This document shows positions 26,721-36,350 of a stretch of DNA of 64,000 nucleotides, piece by piece. The position numbers and the translations under genes are program-made. Origin of the DNA: Naasia sp. SYSU D00948 (GTDB lineage Bacteria > Actinomycetota > Actinomycetes > Actinomycetales > Microbacteriaceae); contig NZ_JAFMTA010000001.1 of the NCBI RefSeq assembly GCF_017916515.1, positions 2,283,127-2,347,126 on the forward strand. Reading direction: 5' to 3'. Below the pieces are notes generated by a model that had not been told where the DNA came from, did not search any database, and saw only the letters and a list, made by a program, of their open reading frames with translations. Each line of letters starts with the position of its first letter. Position 1 is the stretch's first letter.

Positions 26721-29047
26721 GCCCCGATCCCCGGCTGGTTCCGGCGGCGGTCGGCGCCTGGCTCGCGTCCGCGGTGCTCGTCGGAGTGCCGGCCGCGGCC
26801 GGCCTGTGGGCGGCGCTGCTCGGTGTCATCGCTCTCGGGGGCGCGCTCTCGGCGCGCCGGGCGCGGGGACGATGGGCGCTCCTGGCGGCCGCACTCACTC
26901 TGCTGGCCGGGACGGCCGCGGGAGTGTCACTCGCGGTCGCCTTGCGCGCGCCGGAGCGGCAGCCCGCCGCCCTCACCGAGGTCGCCGGCACGCCGGGCAC
27001 GGCGGAGGTCGTGCTCACCGCCCCTCCCCGGGCCGCACCTGGCGCCGGCGAGCGGAGCCTCGTCGAGGGCGACCTCGTCTCCTTCCGCTCGGCGCGGGCG
27101 CATCTTCCGGTGCGCACGCCGGTCCTCGTGTTCGTGCCCGGTGGTCCCGGACAGCAGGCGCTGCAGGGCGGGATCGGCTCGCGCGTCGAGATCCGCGGCA
27201 CGGTCGAGCCGGCCGATCCCGGCGATGACGTGGCGTACCTCGTGTCGGGACGCTCGGCGGTCCTCGTCGAGGAAGCGCCGGCCTGGCTCTCCTGGGCGGG
27301 CGGGCTCCGGGACGCGTTCGCTGCTGCGGCGGCCGGGCTCCCGGGCGACGGGGCGGCCCTCCTTCCCGGGCTGGCGCTCGGCGACGACGGCGGCGTGCCG
27401 GGCGGACTTCGCGACGACATGCGCGAGAGCTCGCTCAGCCACCTCACCGCCGTGTCGGGGGCGAACTGCGCCGTAGTGGTCGCCGCGGCCCTCGTGCTCG
27501 CCCGCCTCGCCGGTCTCCGCCGCGTCCCGAGGACGGTGGTCGCCGGAACCGCGCTCGCCGCGTTCGTCGTCCTCGTCACCCCGCAGCCGAGCGTCCTCCG
27601 CGCGGCCCTGATGGGCGTGCTGGTCCTGGTCGCCGATGCATCCGGGCGACGGGGCGGCGGCCTCCCGATCCTGTGCGGAGCCGTCGTCGTCCTCCTGTGC
27701 GCCGATCCCTGGCTGGGCAGGGACCCCGGATTCGCCCTTTCGGTCCTCGCGACCGCGGGTCTCGTCGTCCTCGCCCGCCCCGTGACCGCGCTGCTCGGGC
27801 GGCTCGTGCCGGAACCCCTCGCCGCCGCCATCGCAGTGCCGCTCTGCGCCCAGGTCGCGTGTCAGCCGGTCCTGGTGCTCCTCGACCCCGCGGTGTCCCT
27901 GTGGTCCGTCCCGGCCAACCTCCTCGCCGCGCCCGCTGCGCCGCTCGTCACTCTCGCGGGGCTCGCCGCCTGCGTCGTCCTGCCCGTGCTGCCGGCCCTG
28001 GGGCACCTGCTGCTCTGGCTGGCCTGGGCTCCCGCGGCCTGGATCGCGGCGGTCGCCCGGTGGGTCGCAGCTCACGGTGCAGGGCGCCTGCCCTGGCTCG
28101 ACGGGCCGCTCGGCGCCCTCCTGCTCGCCGCGATCGTGACGGCCGTCGCCGCAGCCGTGCTCGCGCCCCGCGCTCGGATGCTCGGCCTCCTCGGGGTCGG
28201 GGCCCTCGCAGCCGTTCTCGGGGCGGGCCTGGGCGGAGCGGTCGGGCGATCCGCGTCCGTGCCGGACGAGTGGCGCATCGCCTCGTGCGACGTCGGACAG
28301 GGGGACGCCACGGTGCTGCGCGTCGCGGACGGACGGTTCGCGCTCATCGACACCGGGCCCGAGCCCGAGGCCCTCACCGCGTGCCTCGACCGCCTCGGCG
28401 TGGGCAGGATCTCGCTGCTGGTGCTCACGCACTTCGACCAGGACCACGTCGGGGCGGGCGAGGCGCTCGCCGGACGCGTGGACGACCTCCTCGTCGGCCC
28501 GTCCGACGGGCCCGCCGCCGATCGCCTGGTCGCGATGCTTGTGGCCGCGGGCGCTCGGGTGTCCGAGGCGGCGGCCGGCGACACGGGCGCCGTCGGCGAT
28601 CTGCGCTGGCGCGTGCTGTGGCCGCTCCCGGGGAACCGGATCGAGCCCGGCAACGACGCGAGCATCGTCCTCGAGACCGAGGGCGGAGGTCTCCGCGCAG
28701 TGTTCCTCGGCGACCTGGGGGAGGAGGCGCAGTCGCGTCTGCTCCGCACCGCCGCCGTGTCGACGGCGGACGTCGTCAAGGTCTCGCACCACGGCTCCGC
28801 CGATCAGAGCGAGGCGCTCTACGAACGGCTCGACGCCCCGGTGGCCCTCATCTCGTGCGGGATCGACAACGACTACGGGCATCCGGCCCCGCGCGTGCTC
28901 GAGATCCTCGCCGCGGTGGGCTCGGAGGTGTTCCGCACGGATCTCGACGGCATGCTGCTCGTCGGGGAAGGAGGATCCGGCGTCTCGATCTGGACCGAGC
29001 GGCCGCGAGCCGAGGCTGAAACGACCGCCGAGGACGAGCCAAGCTAG
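26717..29047 (+). CDS. comEC: ComEC/Rec2 DNA-uptake channel with metallo-beta-lactamase domain
   Basis: 776 residues. The N-terminal membrane helices and the Competence domain (SLSHLTAVSGANCAVVVA, a hallmark block) are followed by further helices. The C-terminal metallo-beta-lactamase domain begins near 515 (SCDVGQGDATVLRV) with the metal motif THFDQDHVG and later SHHGSADQS. It forms the transformation channel and may degrade the non-transported strand. Its last codons are unusual: after a 34-bp sequence that recurs at 29837, the tail reads AETTAEDEPS, whereas the second copy continues into PRPTPTLG and stop. The natural C-terminus therefore seems to have been replaced. Confidence 0.93.
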   Translation: MSPDPRLVPAAVGAWLASAVLVGVPAAAGLWAALLGVIALGGALSARRARGRWALLAAALTLLAGTAAGVSLAVALRAPERQPAALTEVAGTPGTAEVVLTAPPRAAPGAGERSLVEGDLVSFRSARAHLPVRTPVLVFVPGGPGQQALQGGIGSRVEIRGTVEPADPGDDVAYLVSGRSAVLVEEAPAWLSWAGGLRDAFAAAAAGLPGDGAALLPGLALGDDGGVPGGLRDDMRESSLSHLTAVSGANCAVVVAAALVLARLAGLRRVPRTVVAGTALAAFVVLVTPQPSVLRAALMGVLVLVADASGRRGGGLPILCGAVVVLLCADPWLGRDPGFALSVLATAGLVVLARPVTALLGRLVPEPLAAAIAVPLCAQVACQPVLVLLDPAVSLWSVPANLLAAPAAPLVTLAGLAACVVLPVLPALGHLLLWLAWAPAAWIAAVARWVAAHGAGRLPWLDGPLGALLLAAIVTAVAAAVLAPRARMLGLLGVGALAAVLGAGLGGAVGRSASVPDEWRIASCDVGQGDATVLRVADGRFALIDTGPEPEALTACLDRLGVGRISLLVLTHFDQDHVGAGEALAGRVDDLLVGPSDGPAADRLVAMLVAAGARVSEAAAGDTGAVGDLRWRVLWPLPGNRIEPGNDASIVLETEGGGLRAVFLGDLGEEAQSRLLRTAAVSTADVVKVSHHGSADQSEALYERLDAPVALISCGIDNDYGHPAPRVLEILAAVGSEVFRTDLDGMLLVGEGGSGVSIWTERPRAEAETTAEDEPS
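28981..29014 (+). repeat. 34-bp direct repeat, copy 1 (att-like, inside comEC 3' end)
   Basis: Perfect 34-nt match to 29837-29870, starting CGTCTCGATC and ending CGAGCCGAG. It lies within comEC codons VSIWTERPRAE. The flanks of the two copies differ immediately on both sides, so the identity is confined to 34 nt. Confidence 0.9.
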
Positions 29048-29742
29048 AGCTGCGTCATGGTGATCGGCTCGTTGGTGACGTAGCTGTTGCTGAAGGTCCC
29101 CGACAGGACGCCTTCACGGTAAGTCAGCTGCACGCTTCCTGTCGTGCCATCGATGCCCTGGAACTCGAGGTAGAGGTAATCCCCTTCGATCGTCCCCTCC
29201 CCGACACCCGTCGTTCCGTAGGCGGCGGACTGCTCTTGGAAAACGACATATGAACCGTACTGCTGGAAGAAGTAGGTGAAGCCGTTGTTGCCGAGCCAGG
29301 AACCGGTGACGTCAAGAGGAGCCGGTGTCTGAGCCGCCGGCTGTTCCACGGCCCGCTCCTCGAGGGAATTGAACTCCTGCTCGAGCTCGGGTTGCGCTTC
29401 CGCAACCTGTTCCTGCGTCGTCTCCTTCCCGCTACTGAAGCTGTTGTCGAATTCGACGCGAACGCCCTCAGGGCCGAACTGGAATGCCCCGAAGCGACCG
29501 CCCATCAGCAAGGCGACAGCGGTTACGCAGACCGCCGCCAGCCCGACGAAGGTGGGCCAGAGCCAGCGCCTTCTGCGAGGCTTGCTCTCCTGCTGCTCCG
29601 GCTGCTCCCATGGTGCGTCAATCCAGAACTTCCAGCCTTCCGGTTCTGGTCCCCATGCTGGATCAGGTCTCCACCCAGAAGGCGGGCTCCAACCCGGAGG
29701 CGGCGGAGGCCAGTTAGGCGGTGGATTGAAGACCTTCGTCAT
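29044..29742 (-). CDS. Pro/Trp-rich single-pass membrane protein of unknown function (insert cargo)
   Basis: 232 residues. The N-terminus is a Pro/Trp repeat (PPPNWPPPPPGWSPP, then WRPDPAWGPEPEGWKFW), common in actinobacterial membrane proteins. A basic stretch (KPRRRR) and one membrane helix (about 66-83) precede an acidic Gln/Glu-rich stalk and an extracellular domain from about 145 (VTGSWLGNNGFTYFFQQYGSYVVFQEQ ... repeated Gly/Tyr strands), probably a beta-barrel of the kind seen in lipocalin-like folds. No enzyme motif. Lower GC than its neighbours indicates foreign origin. GTG 29754 is an alternative start; neither has a strong ribosome site. Its stop shares CTAG with comEC. Confidence 0.75.
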   Translation of the reverse strand: MTKVFNPPPNWPPPPPGWSPPSGWRPDPAWGPEPEGWKFWIDAPWEQPEQQESKPRRRRWLWPTFVGLAAVCVTAVALLMGGRFGAFQFGPEGVRVEFDNSFSSGKETTQEQVAEAQPELEQEFNSLEERAVEQPAAQTPAPLDVTGSWLGNNGFTYFFQQYGSYVVFQEQSAAYGTTGVGEGTIEGDYLYLEFQGIDGTTGSVQLTYREGVLSGTFSNSYVTNEPITMTQL

Positions 29743-29810
29743 TGATTCGCTCACATGTCGGCGGCTACTCCAGCCACATTGGTCGCCGCACAGATCTTGG
29801 ACCTGGCCTC

Positions 29811-29837
29811 GTCACCGAGCCGTCACCGTCGCGTCAC
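29811..29837. repeat. Three phased GTCAC pentamers at insert boundary
   Basis: GTCAC occurs at 29811, 29822 and 29833, spaced exactly 11 nt (about one helical turn), ending at the first base of direct-repeat copy 2. This may be a protein-binding array for recombination or for the cargo gene's promoter; it could also be chance. Confidence 0.4.
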
Positions 29838-29870
29838 GTCTCGATCTGGACCGAGCGGCCGCGAGCCGAG
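29837..29870 (+). repeat. 34-bp direct repeat, copy 2
   Basis: Identical to 28981-29014. It sits between the inserted gene's upstream region and holA. Confidence 0.9.
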
Positions 29871-29889
29871 CCGCGTCCGACGCCGACGT

Positions 29890-29895
29890 TAGGCT
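29890..29895 (+). promoter_or_regulatory. -10 box TAGGCT, leaderless promoter of holA
   Basis: TAGGCT-N6-GTG, with the start at 29902. The box overlaps the remnant comEC stop. Confidence 0.7.
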
Positions 29896-29901
29896 GATGC
29901 G

Positions 29902-30912
29902 GTGGCAACCCGGGCACCTCGCGCCGCCGCCCGGCCGGCTCTGTCCTGGAACGAGATCCGGCCCGCGCCGGTCATCCTCGTCTCCGGCCCGGAGGCGTTC
30001 CTCGCCGACCGGGCGACCCGGCGCCTGCGCGACATCCTGACGACCGAGGACCCGAGCCTCGAGGTCAGCGATCTCGACGCCGCCGACTACGCGAAGGGCG
30101 AGCTCGTCACCCTCGCGTCGCCCTCGCTGTTCGGCGAGCCGCGCATGATACGTGTGGCGAACGTCGAGAAGTGCACGGACGACTTCCTCACCGAGGCGCT
30201 CGCGTACCTCGACGCTCCTGCCGACGACGCGTACATCGTCCTCCGCCACGGCGGGGGAGTGCGGGGCAAGAAGCTGCTCGACGCCCTCCGCGCCGGAACC
30301 GGAGGCGCCATCGAAGTGGCCTGTTCCGAGCTCAAGAAGGACTCGGACAAGTACGACTTCGCGGCCGGGGAGTTCAAGGCGGCCGGGCGGCGCATCACCC
30401 CCGGTGCCCTGCGCGCGGTGCTCGCCGCGTTCACCGACGACCTCGCCGAGCTCGCCGCAGCCTGCGCTCAGCTCATCGCCGATGCCAGCGACGAGATCAC
30501 CGAGGGCGTCGTCGACAAGTACTACGGCGGGCGCATCGAGACGAACGCGTTCAAGGTGGCCGATGCCGCGATCGCCGGCCGCCAGGGGGACGCGCTCGCG
30601 CTGCTGCGTCACGCTGTCGCCGGCGGCGCGGACCCCGTGCCGATCGTCGCGGCGTTCGCGGCGAAGCTCCGCACCATGGCACGGGTGCTCGGCACCCGGG
30701 GCTCCTCGGCGTCCGTCGCCTCGTCCCTGGGGCTCGCCCCCTGGCAGGTGGATCGGGCGCGGCGGGACCTGGAGGGCTGGAACGAGGACGGCCTGGGCGC
30801 CTGCTTCGAGCTGCTCGCGGACACCGACGAGCGCATCAAGGGCGCGGGCCGCGACCCGCACTACGCGCTCGAGCGGATGGTGCGAGGCATCGCCGCGCGC
30901 GGCCGGGTCTGA
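29902..30912 (+). CDS. holA: DNA polymerase III subunit delta
   Basis: 336 residues. N-terminal clamp-loader domain (PVILVSGPEAFLADRATRRLRD, SLFGEPRMIRVANVE) and the C-terminal collar domain (VDKYYGGRIETNAFKVADAAIAGR; PVPIVAAFAAKLRTM) typical of bacterial delta. It opens the beta clamp in the replicative clamp loader. Leaderless GTG start. It follows comEC as in most actinobacteria, here separated by the insert. Confidence 0.93.
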   Translation: MATRAPRAAARPALSWNEIRPAPVILVSGPEAFLADRATRRLRDILTTEDPSLEVSDLDAADYAKGELVTLASPSLFGEPRMIRVANVEKCTDDFLTEALAYLDAPADDAYIVLRHGGGVRGKKLLDALRAGTGGAIEVACSELKKDSDKYDFAAGEFKAAGRRITPGALRAVLAAFTDDLAELAAACAQLIADASDEITEGVVDKYYGGRIETNAFKVADAAIAGRQGDALALLRHAVAGGADPVPIVAAFAAKLRTMARVLGTRGSSASVASSLGLAPWQVDRARRDLEGWNEDGLGACFELLADTDERIKGAGRDPHYALERMVRGIAARGRV

Positions 30913-30915
30913 CGC

Positions 30916-31341
30916 TCAGCAGTCGCAGACCGGCACGGCGCTCGGCGCCGTGAGTGGGTCGGGGACGCGGCGGGCGACGCCGCGGTCCGTCTCGACCGGA
31001 AGACCCTCCCGCGCCCAGTACTCGAACCCGCCGATCATCTCCCGGACCGGGTAGCCCAGCTCGGCGAGCTCGAGTGAGGCCTTCGTCGCCCCGTTGCAGC
31101 CGGGGCCCCAGCAGTAGACGACGACGGCGCCCCTGGCGGGCAGGAGCCGGGCCGCTTCCTCCCGGATCTCCGCCCGGGGCAGGTGCACCGCCCCCGGGAT
31201 CCGGCCCTGCTCCCACGCAGCCTCGCCCCGGCTGTCGACGAGGGTGAAGCCCGGGTCGCCCGTCTCGAGCGCGGCCGAGACGTCGGACGCGTCCGTCTCG
31301 AACGCGAGGCGGGCCCGGAAGAAATCGGCGGCGGAGAGCAT
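30916..31341 (-). CDS. Single-domain rhodanese-like protein
   Basis: 141 residues. DSRGEAAWEQGRIPGAVHLPRAEI is the CH2A block. The active-site loop reads YCWGPGCNGATKA with Cys at the catalytic position (about 99), so sulfurtransferase activity is possible, although the usual Arg of CRxGxR is Asn. The acidic tail ends in VPVCDC. ATG 31341 with GGAAGA about 8 nt upstream is preferred over a GTG at 31404, which adds 21 low-complexity residues. It converges on holA with a 3-nt gap. Confidence 0.83.
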   Translation of the reverse strand: MLSAADFFRARLAFETDASDVSAALETGDPGFTLVDSRGEAAWEQGRIPGAVHLPRAEIREEAARLLPARGAVVVYCWGPGCNGATKASLELAELGYPVREMIGGFEYWAREGLPVETDRGVARRVPDPLTAPSAVPVCDC

Positions 31342-31548
31342 GCACGCAGTCTTCCGGCCGCCGCTCGCCGCCGCCGCGCGGATCCTGCCGTCGTCCGGGC
31401 ACATCCCGCCCCCCCCGTGCGTATCGACCCCGCCGCCGTGCGGGCCGCGCCGCCGGTGTAGCGGACAGCAGGGGCCGGGTGCTCGGTGGCGGGTGTCCGC
31501 AGCACCCGCAGCGCGTCCGGAAACTCGCGGCGGCGCCCGGAAACGCCG

Positions 31549-31572
31549 AAGGCCCCGCCGGAGCGGGGCCTT
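31549..31572 (-). terminator. Intrinsic terminator of rpsT
   Basis: AAGGCCCCGC / GCGGGGCCTT, a perfect 10-bp stem with a 4-nt loop, 25 nt downstream of the rpsT stop on the minus strand, followed by a T-containing tract. Confidence 0.85.
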
Positions 31573-31597
31573 CAGGACGTGCTGCGGGAGCCGCGGC

Positions 31598-31858
31598 TCA
31601 GAGCGAGGCGACCTGCTTCGCGATCGCGGACTTGCGGTTCGCGGCCTGGTTCTTGTGGATGACGCCCTTGGCGGCGGCCTTGTCGAGCTTCTTAGCGGCG
31701 ACGGCGAGGGCGGCGGCCGCCTTCTCCTTGTCGCCGGCGGCGACGGCCTGCTTGGTGCTGCGGATGACGGTCTTGAGCTCGCTCTTCACGGCCTTGTTGC
31801 GGTCGTGGGCCTTCTTGTTGGTGAGGATCCGCTTGAGCTGCGACTTGATGTTTGCCAT
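31598..31858 (-). CDS. rpsT: 30S ribosomal protein S20
   Basis: 86 residues, the usual length: [22 protein letters not shown] start, Ala/Lys-rich middle, [16 protein letters not shown] end. It binds 16S rRNA early in 30S assembly. AGAAGG lies 7 nt before the ATG. A leader of about 95 nt follows the promoter at 31964-31969, which leaves room for autoregulation. Confidence 0.97.
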   Translation of the reverse strand: MANIKSQLKRILTNKKAHDRNKAVKSELKTVIRSTKQAVAAGDKEKAAAALAVAAKKLDKAAAKGVIHKNQAANRKSAIAKQVASL

Positions 31859-31963
31859 GGGAATGCCTTCTGATTGCTGCTGGTCGGGGGGTCGGCGTCC
31901 GCCGAAAAGGTGCGGAACCTGCCGACATGGCACGCCGCCGGGGGCGCGCAAAGCCAACAGAGA

Positions 31964-31969
31964 ACATTA
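31964..31969 (-). promoter_or_regulatory. Extended -10 box of rpsT promoter
   Basis: Minus strand TGG-TAATGT. The hexamer overlaps the TAA stop of the upstream alpha/beta hydrolase gene (31967-31969). The predicted start is near 31957. Confidence 0.5.
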
Positions 31970-32740
31970 CCAGGCGGGGGAGACCTCCGCCAGCGGAGCG
32001 GACACCCGCTCCTCGGCCGTTCGTGCCGCAGTGACCAGGATACGGCTGAACTCGTCGGGGCGGACGAGGCTCACGAGGTGCGAGGCCCCGGGGACGACGA
32101 CGAGCTGCGACCAGGACGGCGGGAGATCGGGCCGGGAGCGCGCCGCCCGCAGGTAGAGGCGCTCCTCCATCCGGAAGTGGTCGAATCGGCCGTTGACGAA
32201 GAGGATCGGCACGCGGATGCGGCTGATCGCCTCGATGGGCCGGACGGCGGCCATCGCGCGGAGGCCGTCCCCCATGACGTCGAGGGCGACTCCGCCCCGG
32301 GTGACGTCCTCGCGCCCCGCGACCGGGATGAACCGGTCGATCATGAACTGGTTGAGCCAGGCGCCCTGATCCGGGAACCGGTGGATGACGTCGGCGATGG
32401 CCCGGTAGCCCGCGAGCGCCGCGCCTCGCGGCGTCGTGCCGCAGCCGGCGGCGATCATGCCGTTGATCCGGCCGTGTCCGCGCTCCGCGGCCCAGTGGAG
32501 GCCGAGGTAGCCGCCGAGCGAGAGCCCACACAGGATCACCGGACCGGGCAAGCCGTCGACTGCCGCGTCGACGGCGTCGAGTGCGGCGTCCATGCTGAAC
32601 CGCTCGCCGAGCCGGGTCCCGTGGCCCGGCAGGTCCACGGCGCGGGCGCGGATGCCCGCCTCCTCGAGCGCCTCGACCTGCGCCCGCCACATCGTGGCGG
32701 AGGTGCGGATGCCATGGAGGAGCACGACCGAGACAGCCAT
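31967..32740 (-). CDS. Alpha/beta hydrolase (Ser nucleophile)
   Basis: 257 residues. HGIRTSATMW oxyanion block, nucleophile elbow CGLSLGGYLG (Ser about 93), acid in NGRFDHFR (Asp about 196) and His in GASHLVSL (about 224). Substrate unknown. The leaderless ATG is back to back with an aminotransferase gene. Confidence 0.86.
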   Translation of the reverse strand: MAVSVVLLHGIRTSATMWRAQVEALEEAGIRARAVDLPGHGTRLGERFSMDAALDAVDAAVDGLPGPVILCGLSLGGYLGLHWAAERGHGRINGMIAAGCGTTPRGAALAGYRAIADVIHRFPDQGAWLNQFMIDRFIPVAGREDVTRGGVALDVMGDGLRAMAAVRPIEAISRIRVPILFVNGRFDHFRMEERLYLRAARSRPDLPPSWSQLVVVPGASHLVSLVRPDEFSRILVTAARTAEERVSAPLAEVSPAW

Positions 32741-32746
32741 GGCCCG

Positions 32747-32756
32747 AGACTACGCT
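32747..32756. promoter_or_regulatory. Overlapping divergent -10 boxes (hydrolase / aminotransferase)
   Basis: Minus strand TAGTCT (32752-32747) plus 6 nt gives ATG 32740. Plus strand TACGCT (32751-32756) plus 8 nt gives GTG 32765. The boxes share the central TA dinucleotide, so only one direction can probably open at a time. Confidence 0.6.
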
Positions 32757-32764
32757 GGCGAGCC

Positions 32765-33907
32765 GTGCCCCTCCTCGCGTCCCATGTGTCGTCCGTGCCC
32801 GCCTCCGGCATCCGTCGCATCCACGAGCTGGCTCTGCAGCTCGACGGGGTCCTGTCGCTCGCGATCGGCGAGCCGGACGTCCCGGTCGCGCCGCACGTCC
32901 TGGAGGCCGGCAGCGCGGCGTGGCTCGCGGACGAGACGGGCTACACCGCGAACGGTGGGATCCCGGAGCTGCGGGCGGCGATTCGCGAGAAGCTGCGCGA
33001 CCGCAACGGCATCGAGGTCGACCTCGAGCGGATTTGGGCGACCAACGGGGCGACCCAGGCGCTGCACCTGGCGATGAGCCTCACGCTGTCCCCGGGCGAC
33101 GAGGTGCTGCTTCCGGACCCCGGCTACACGACCTTCCCGATGAACGCGCGCATGCTGCACGCGGAGCCCGTGCCCTACCCGCTCCGGCCGCACGCGGGGT
33201 TCCTGCCGGACCTCGACGAGTTGGAGCGGCTCGTGGGGGAGCGGACACGGGCCATCGTCGTGAACTCGCCCTCGAACCCGCTCGGGGCCGTCTTCCCGCG
33301 GGAGGTGCTCGAGCAGCTCCTCGCGTTCGCCGCGCGTCACGACCTCTGGGTCATCAGCGACGAGGTCTACGAGGCGTTCACGTACGGCATCCCGCACACC
33401 AGCCTCGCCGCGCTCGACACCGAGGACCGCGTCTTCAGCGTCTTCTCCGTCTCGAAGACGTACGCGCTCACGGGCGCCCGGGTCGGCTACCTCGTCACCC
33501 CGCCCGGATTCGCGCCGGTGCTCCGGGTGTACCAGGAGGCCACCATCTCCTGCCTCAACACCCCGGCCCAGCGGGCGGCCGTCGCCGCGCTGCGCGGCGA
33601 CCAGTCCCACGTCACCGAGGCCGCGGCGCACTACCGGGGGAACCTGGACGCCGCGGTCGCGCTCCTCGGCGAGCGCAGCATCCCCTGCCTCGACCCGAGC
33701 GGCGCGTTCTACCTCTGGATCGACATGTCGCACGCCGCGGAGGGTGACGTCGCCGGGTGGGCGGAGCGGTTCCTGCTCAGCGAGCGGGTCTCGGTCGCGC
33801 CCGGCTCGGCGTTCGGCAGGGCGGGCGAGGGATGGATCCGCGTCTGCGCGGCGACCTCCCGCGACGTGCTTCTGGAGGGGCTCTCGCGCCTCCCTGCGCC
33901 GCGCTGA
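32765..33907 (+). CDS. Class I/II PLP-dependent aminotransferase
   Basis: 380 residues. Fold-type I aminotransferase: AIGEPDVPVAPHV, TNGATQALHLAM, NSPSNPLGAVF, ISDEVYEAF, and the PLP Lys in SVSKTYALTGARVGYL (about 236). The C-terminal Arg block is GWIRVCAATS. Substrate is probably an aromatic or aliphatic amino acid, but neighbours give no pathway. Confidence 0.9.
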   Translation: MPLLASHVSSVPASGIRRIHELALQLDGVLSLAIGEPDVPVAPHVLEAGSAAWLADETGYTANGGIPELRAAIREKLRDRNGIEVDLERIWATNGATQALHLAMSLTLSPGDEVLLPDPGYTTFPMNARMLHAEPVPYPLRPHAGFLPDLDELERLVGERTRAIVVNSPSNPLGAVFPREVLEQLLAFAARHDLWVISDEVYEAFTYGIPHTSLAALDTEDRVFSVFSVSKTYALTGARVGYLVTPPGFAPVLRVYQEATISCLNTPAQRAAVAALRGDQSHVTEAAAHYRGNLDAAVALLGERSIPCLDPSGAFYLWIDMSHAAEGDVAGWAERFLLSERVSVAPGSAFGRAGEGWIRVCAATSRDVLLEGLSRLPAPR

Positions 33908-33931
33908 TCCCCTTCCCGGTGTGCGGGGGAG

Positions 33932-34408
33932 TCAGGCGGGATCGAGGTCCAGGGCCGTCACCGGGTCGTCCTCCAGCGCCCGCAGAACGCGACGCCGGGA
34001 CGCCTCGTCCATCGCCGGGAGGTCGTGCACGGGGAACCACGCGACCTCGAGCGACTCGTCGTCGGCGACCCGCGCCTCGCCCGACACGTAGCGGCACCGG
34101 AACGTGAGGTCCGTGTACTGCGTGCGGTCCCCGTTCGGATAGACGATGGGCTTCGTCACCGAGACGGCGGCGAGCCGCTCGACCGCGGCGACCACCCCGG
34201 TCTCCTCCTCGGCCTCGCGCACGGCCGCGACCGCCGGATGCTCGCCCGGCTCGACGATGCCCGACACCGTCGACCACCGGCCGGTGTCCCGGCGCCGCGC
34301 GAGCAGCACGCGGTCCCCGTCGAGCACGATCGCCGTGACGCCCATCAGCCAGAGCGGATCCGTGCCGATCTTCTCCCGGAGTACTCGGACGAAGTCGGGC
34401 ACCGGCAT
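33932..34408 (-). CDS. NUDIX hydrolase
   Basis: 158 residues. A complete Nudix box starts at [20 protein letters not shown] and ends TGV (about 50-72), with the REUxEExGU core intact. It hydrolyses a nucleoside diphosphate linked to X; the substrate is unknown. The N-terminal [25 protein letters not shown] pattern is frequent in actinobacterial Nudix proteins of this group. ATG 34408 lies 7 nt from a TAGGCT box. Confidence 0.92.
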   Translation of the reverse strand: MPVPDFVRVLREKIGTDPLWLMGVTAIVLDGDRVLLARRRDTGRWSTVSGIVEPGEHPAVAAVREAEEETGVVAAVERLAAVSVTKPIVYPNGDRTQYTDLTFRCRYVSGEARVADDESLEVAWFPVHDLPAMDEASRRRVLRALEDDPVTALDLDPA

Positions 34409-34415
34409 GCGGGCG

Positions 34416-34421
34416 AGCCTA
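34416..34421 (-). promoter_or_regulatory. -10 box TAGGCT, leaderless promoter of NUDIX gene
   Basis: Minus strand TAGGCT-N7-ATG, with the start at 34408. Confidence 0.65.
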
Positions 34422-34496
34422 CCGGCGCCCGGGAACGCGGCCCTTGCAGGGCCGGTCGCAGAGAACGCCGGGGGCTTCGTGGGAGACTGGAGCGCC

Positions 34497-36346
<1,850 letters not shown>

Positions 36347-36350
<4 letters not shown>

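Larger units (their letters stand above)
28981..29836. mobile_element. Putative inserted single-gene segment at comEC 3' end
   Basis: An 856-bp unit (one repeat copy plus insert) bounded by 34-bp perfect direct repeats. The insert is visibly less GC-rich than the flanks and uses codons such as TCA, AAA and GAA that neighbours avoid. It carries one minus-strand gene. The copy 2 side still encodes a plausible older comEC ending. The pattern resembles att-site integration into a gene 3' end that restores the reading frame, but no recombinase is present, so the mechanism is inferred. Confidence 0.6.
29837..29897 (+). pseudogene. Displaced remnant of original comEC C-terminus
   Basis: In the same frame as comEC copy 1 the sequence encodes VSIWTERPRAEPRPTPTLG and then TGA at 29895. 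It has no start codon or upstream coding sequence. The simplest reading is that this was the native comEC end before the insert arrived. The stop overlaps the holA -10 box, as expected for an old compact comEC-holA junction. Confidence 0.65.

Noticed and set aside
29044-29742. The inserted gene as an anti-phage or toxin gene
   Set aside because: No nuclease, kinase, pore or toxin motif is visible; only a Pro/Trp-rich tail, one membrane helix and a beta-rich domain.
28981-29870. Insertion sequence or integron
   Set aside because: No transposase or integrase, no terminal inverted repeats, and 34-bp direct repeats are too long for a normal IS target duplication; described instead as a putative att-flanked segment.
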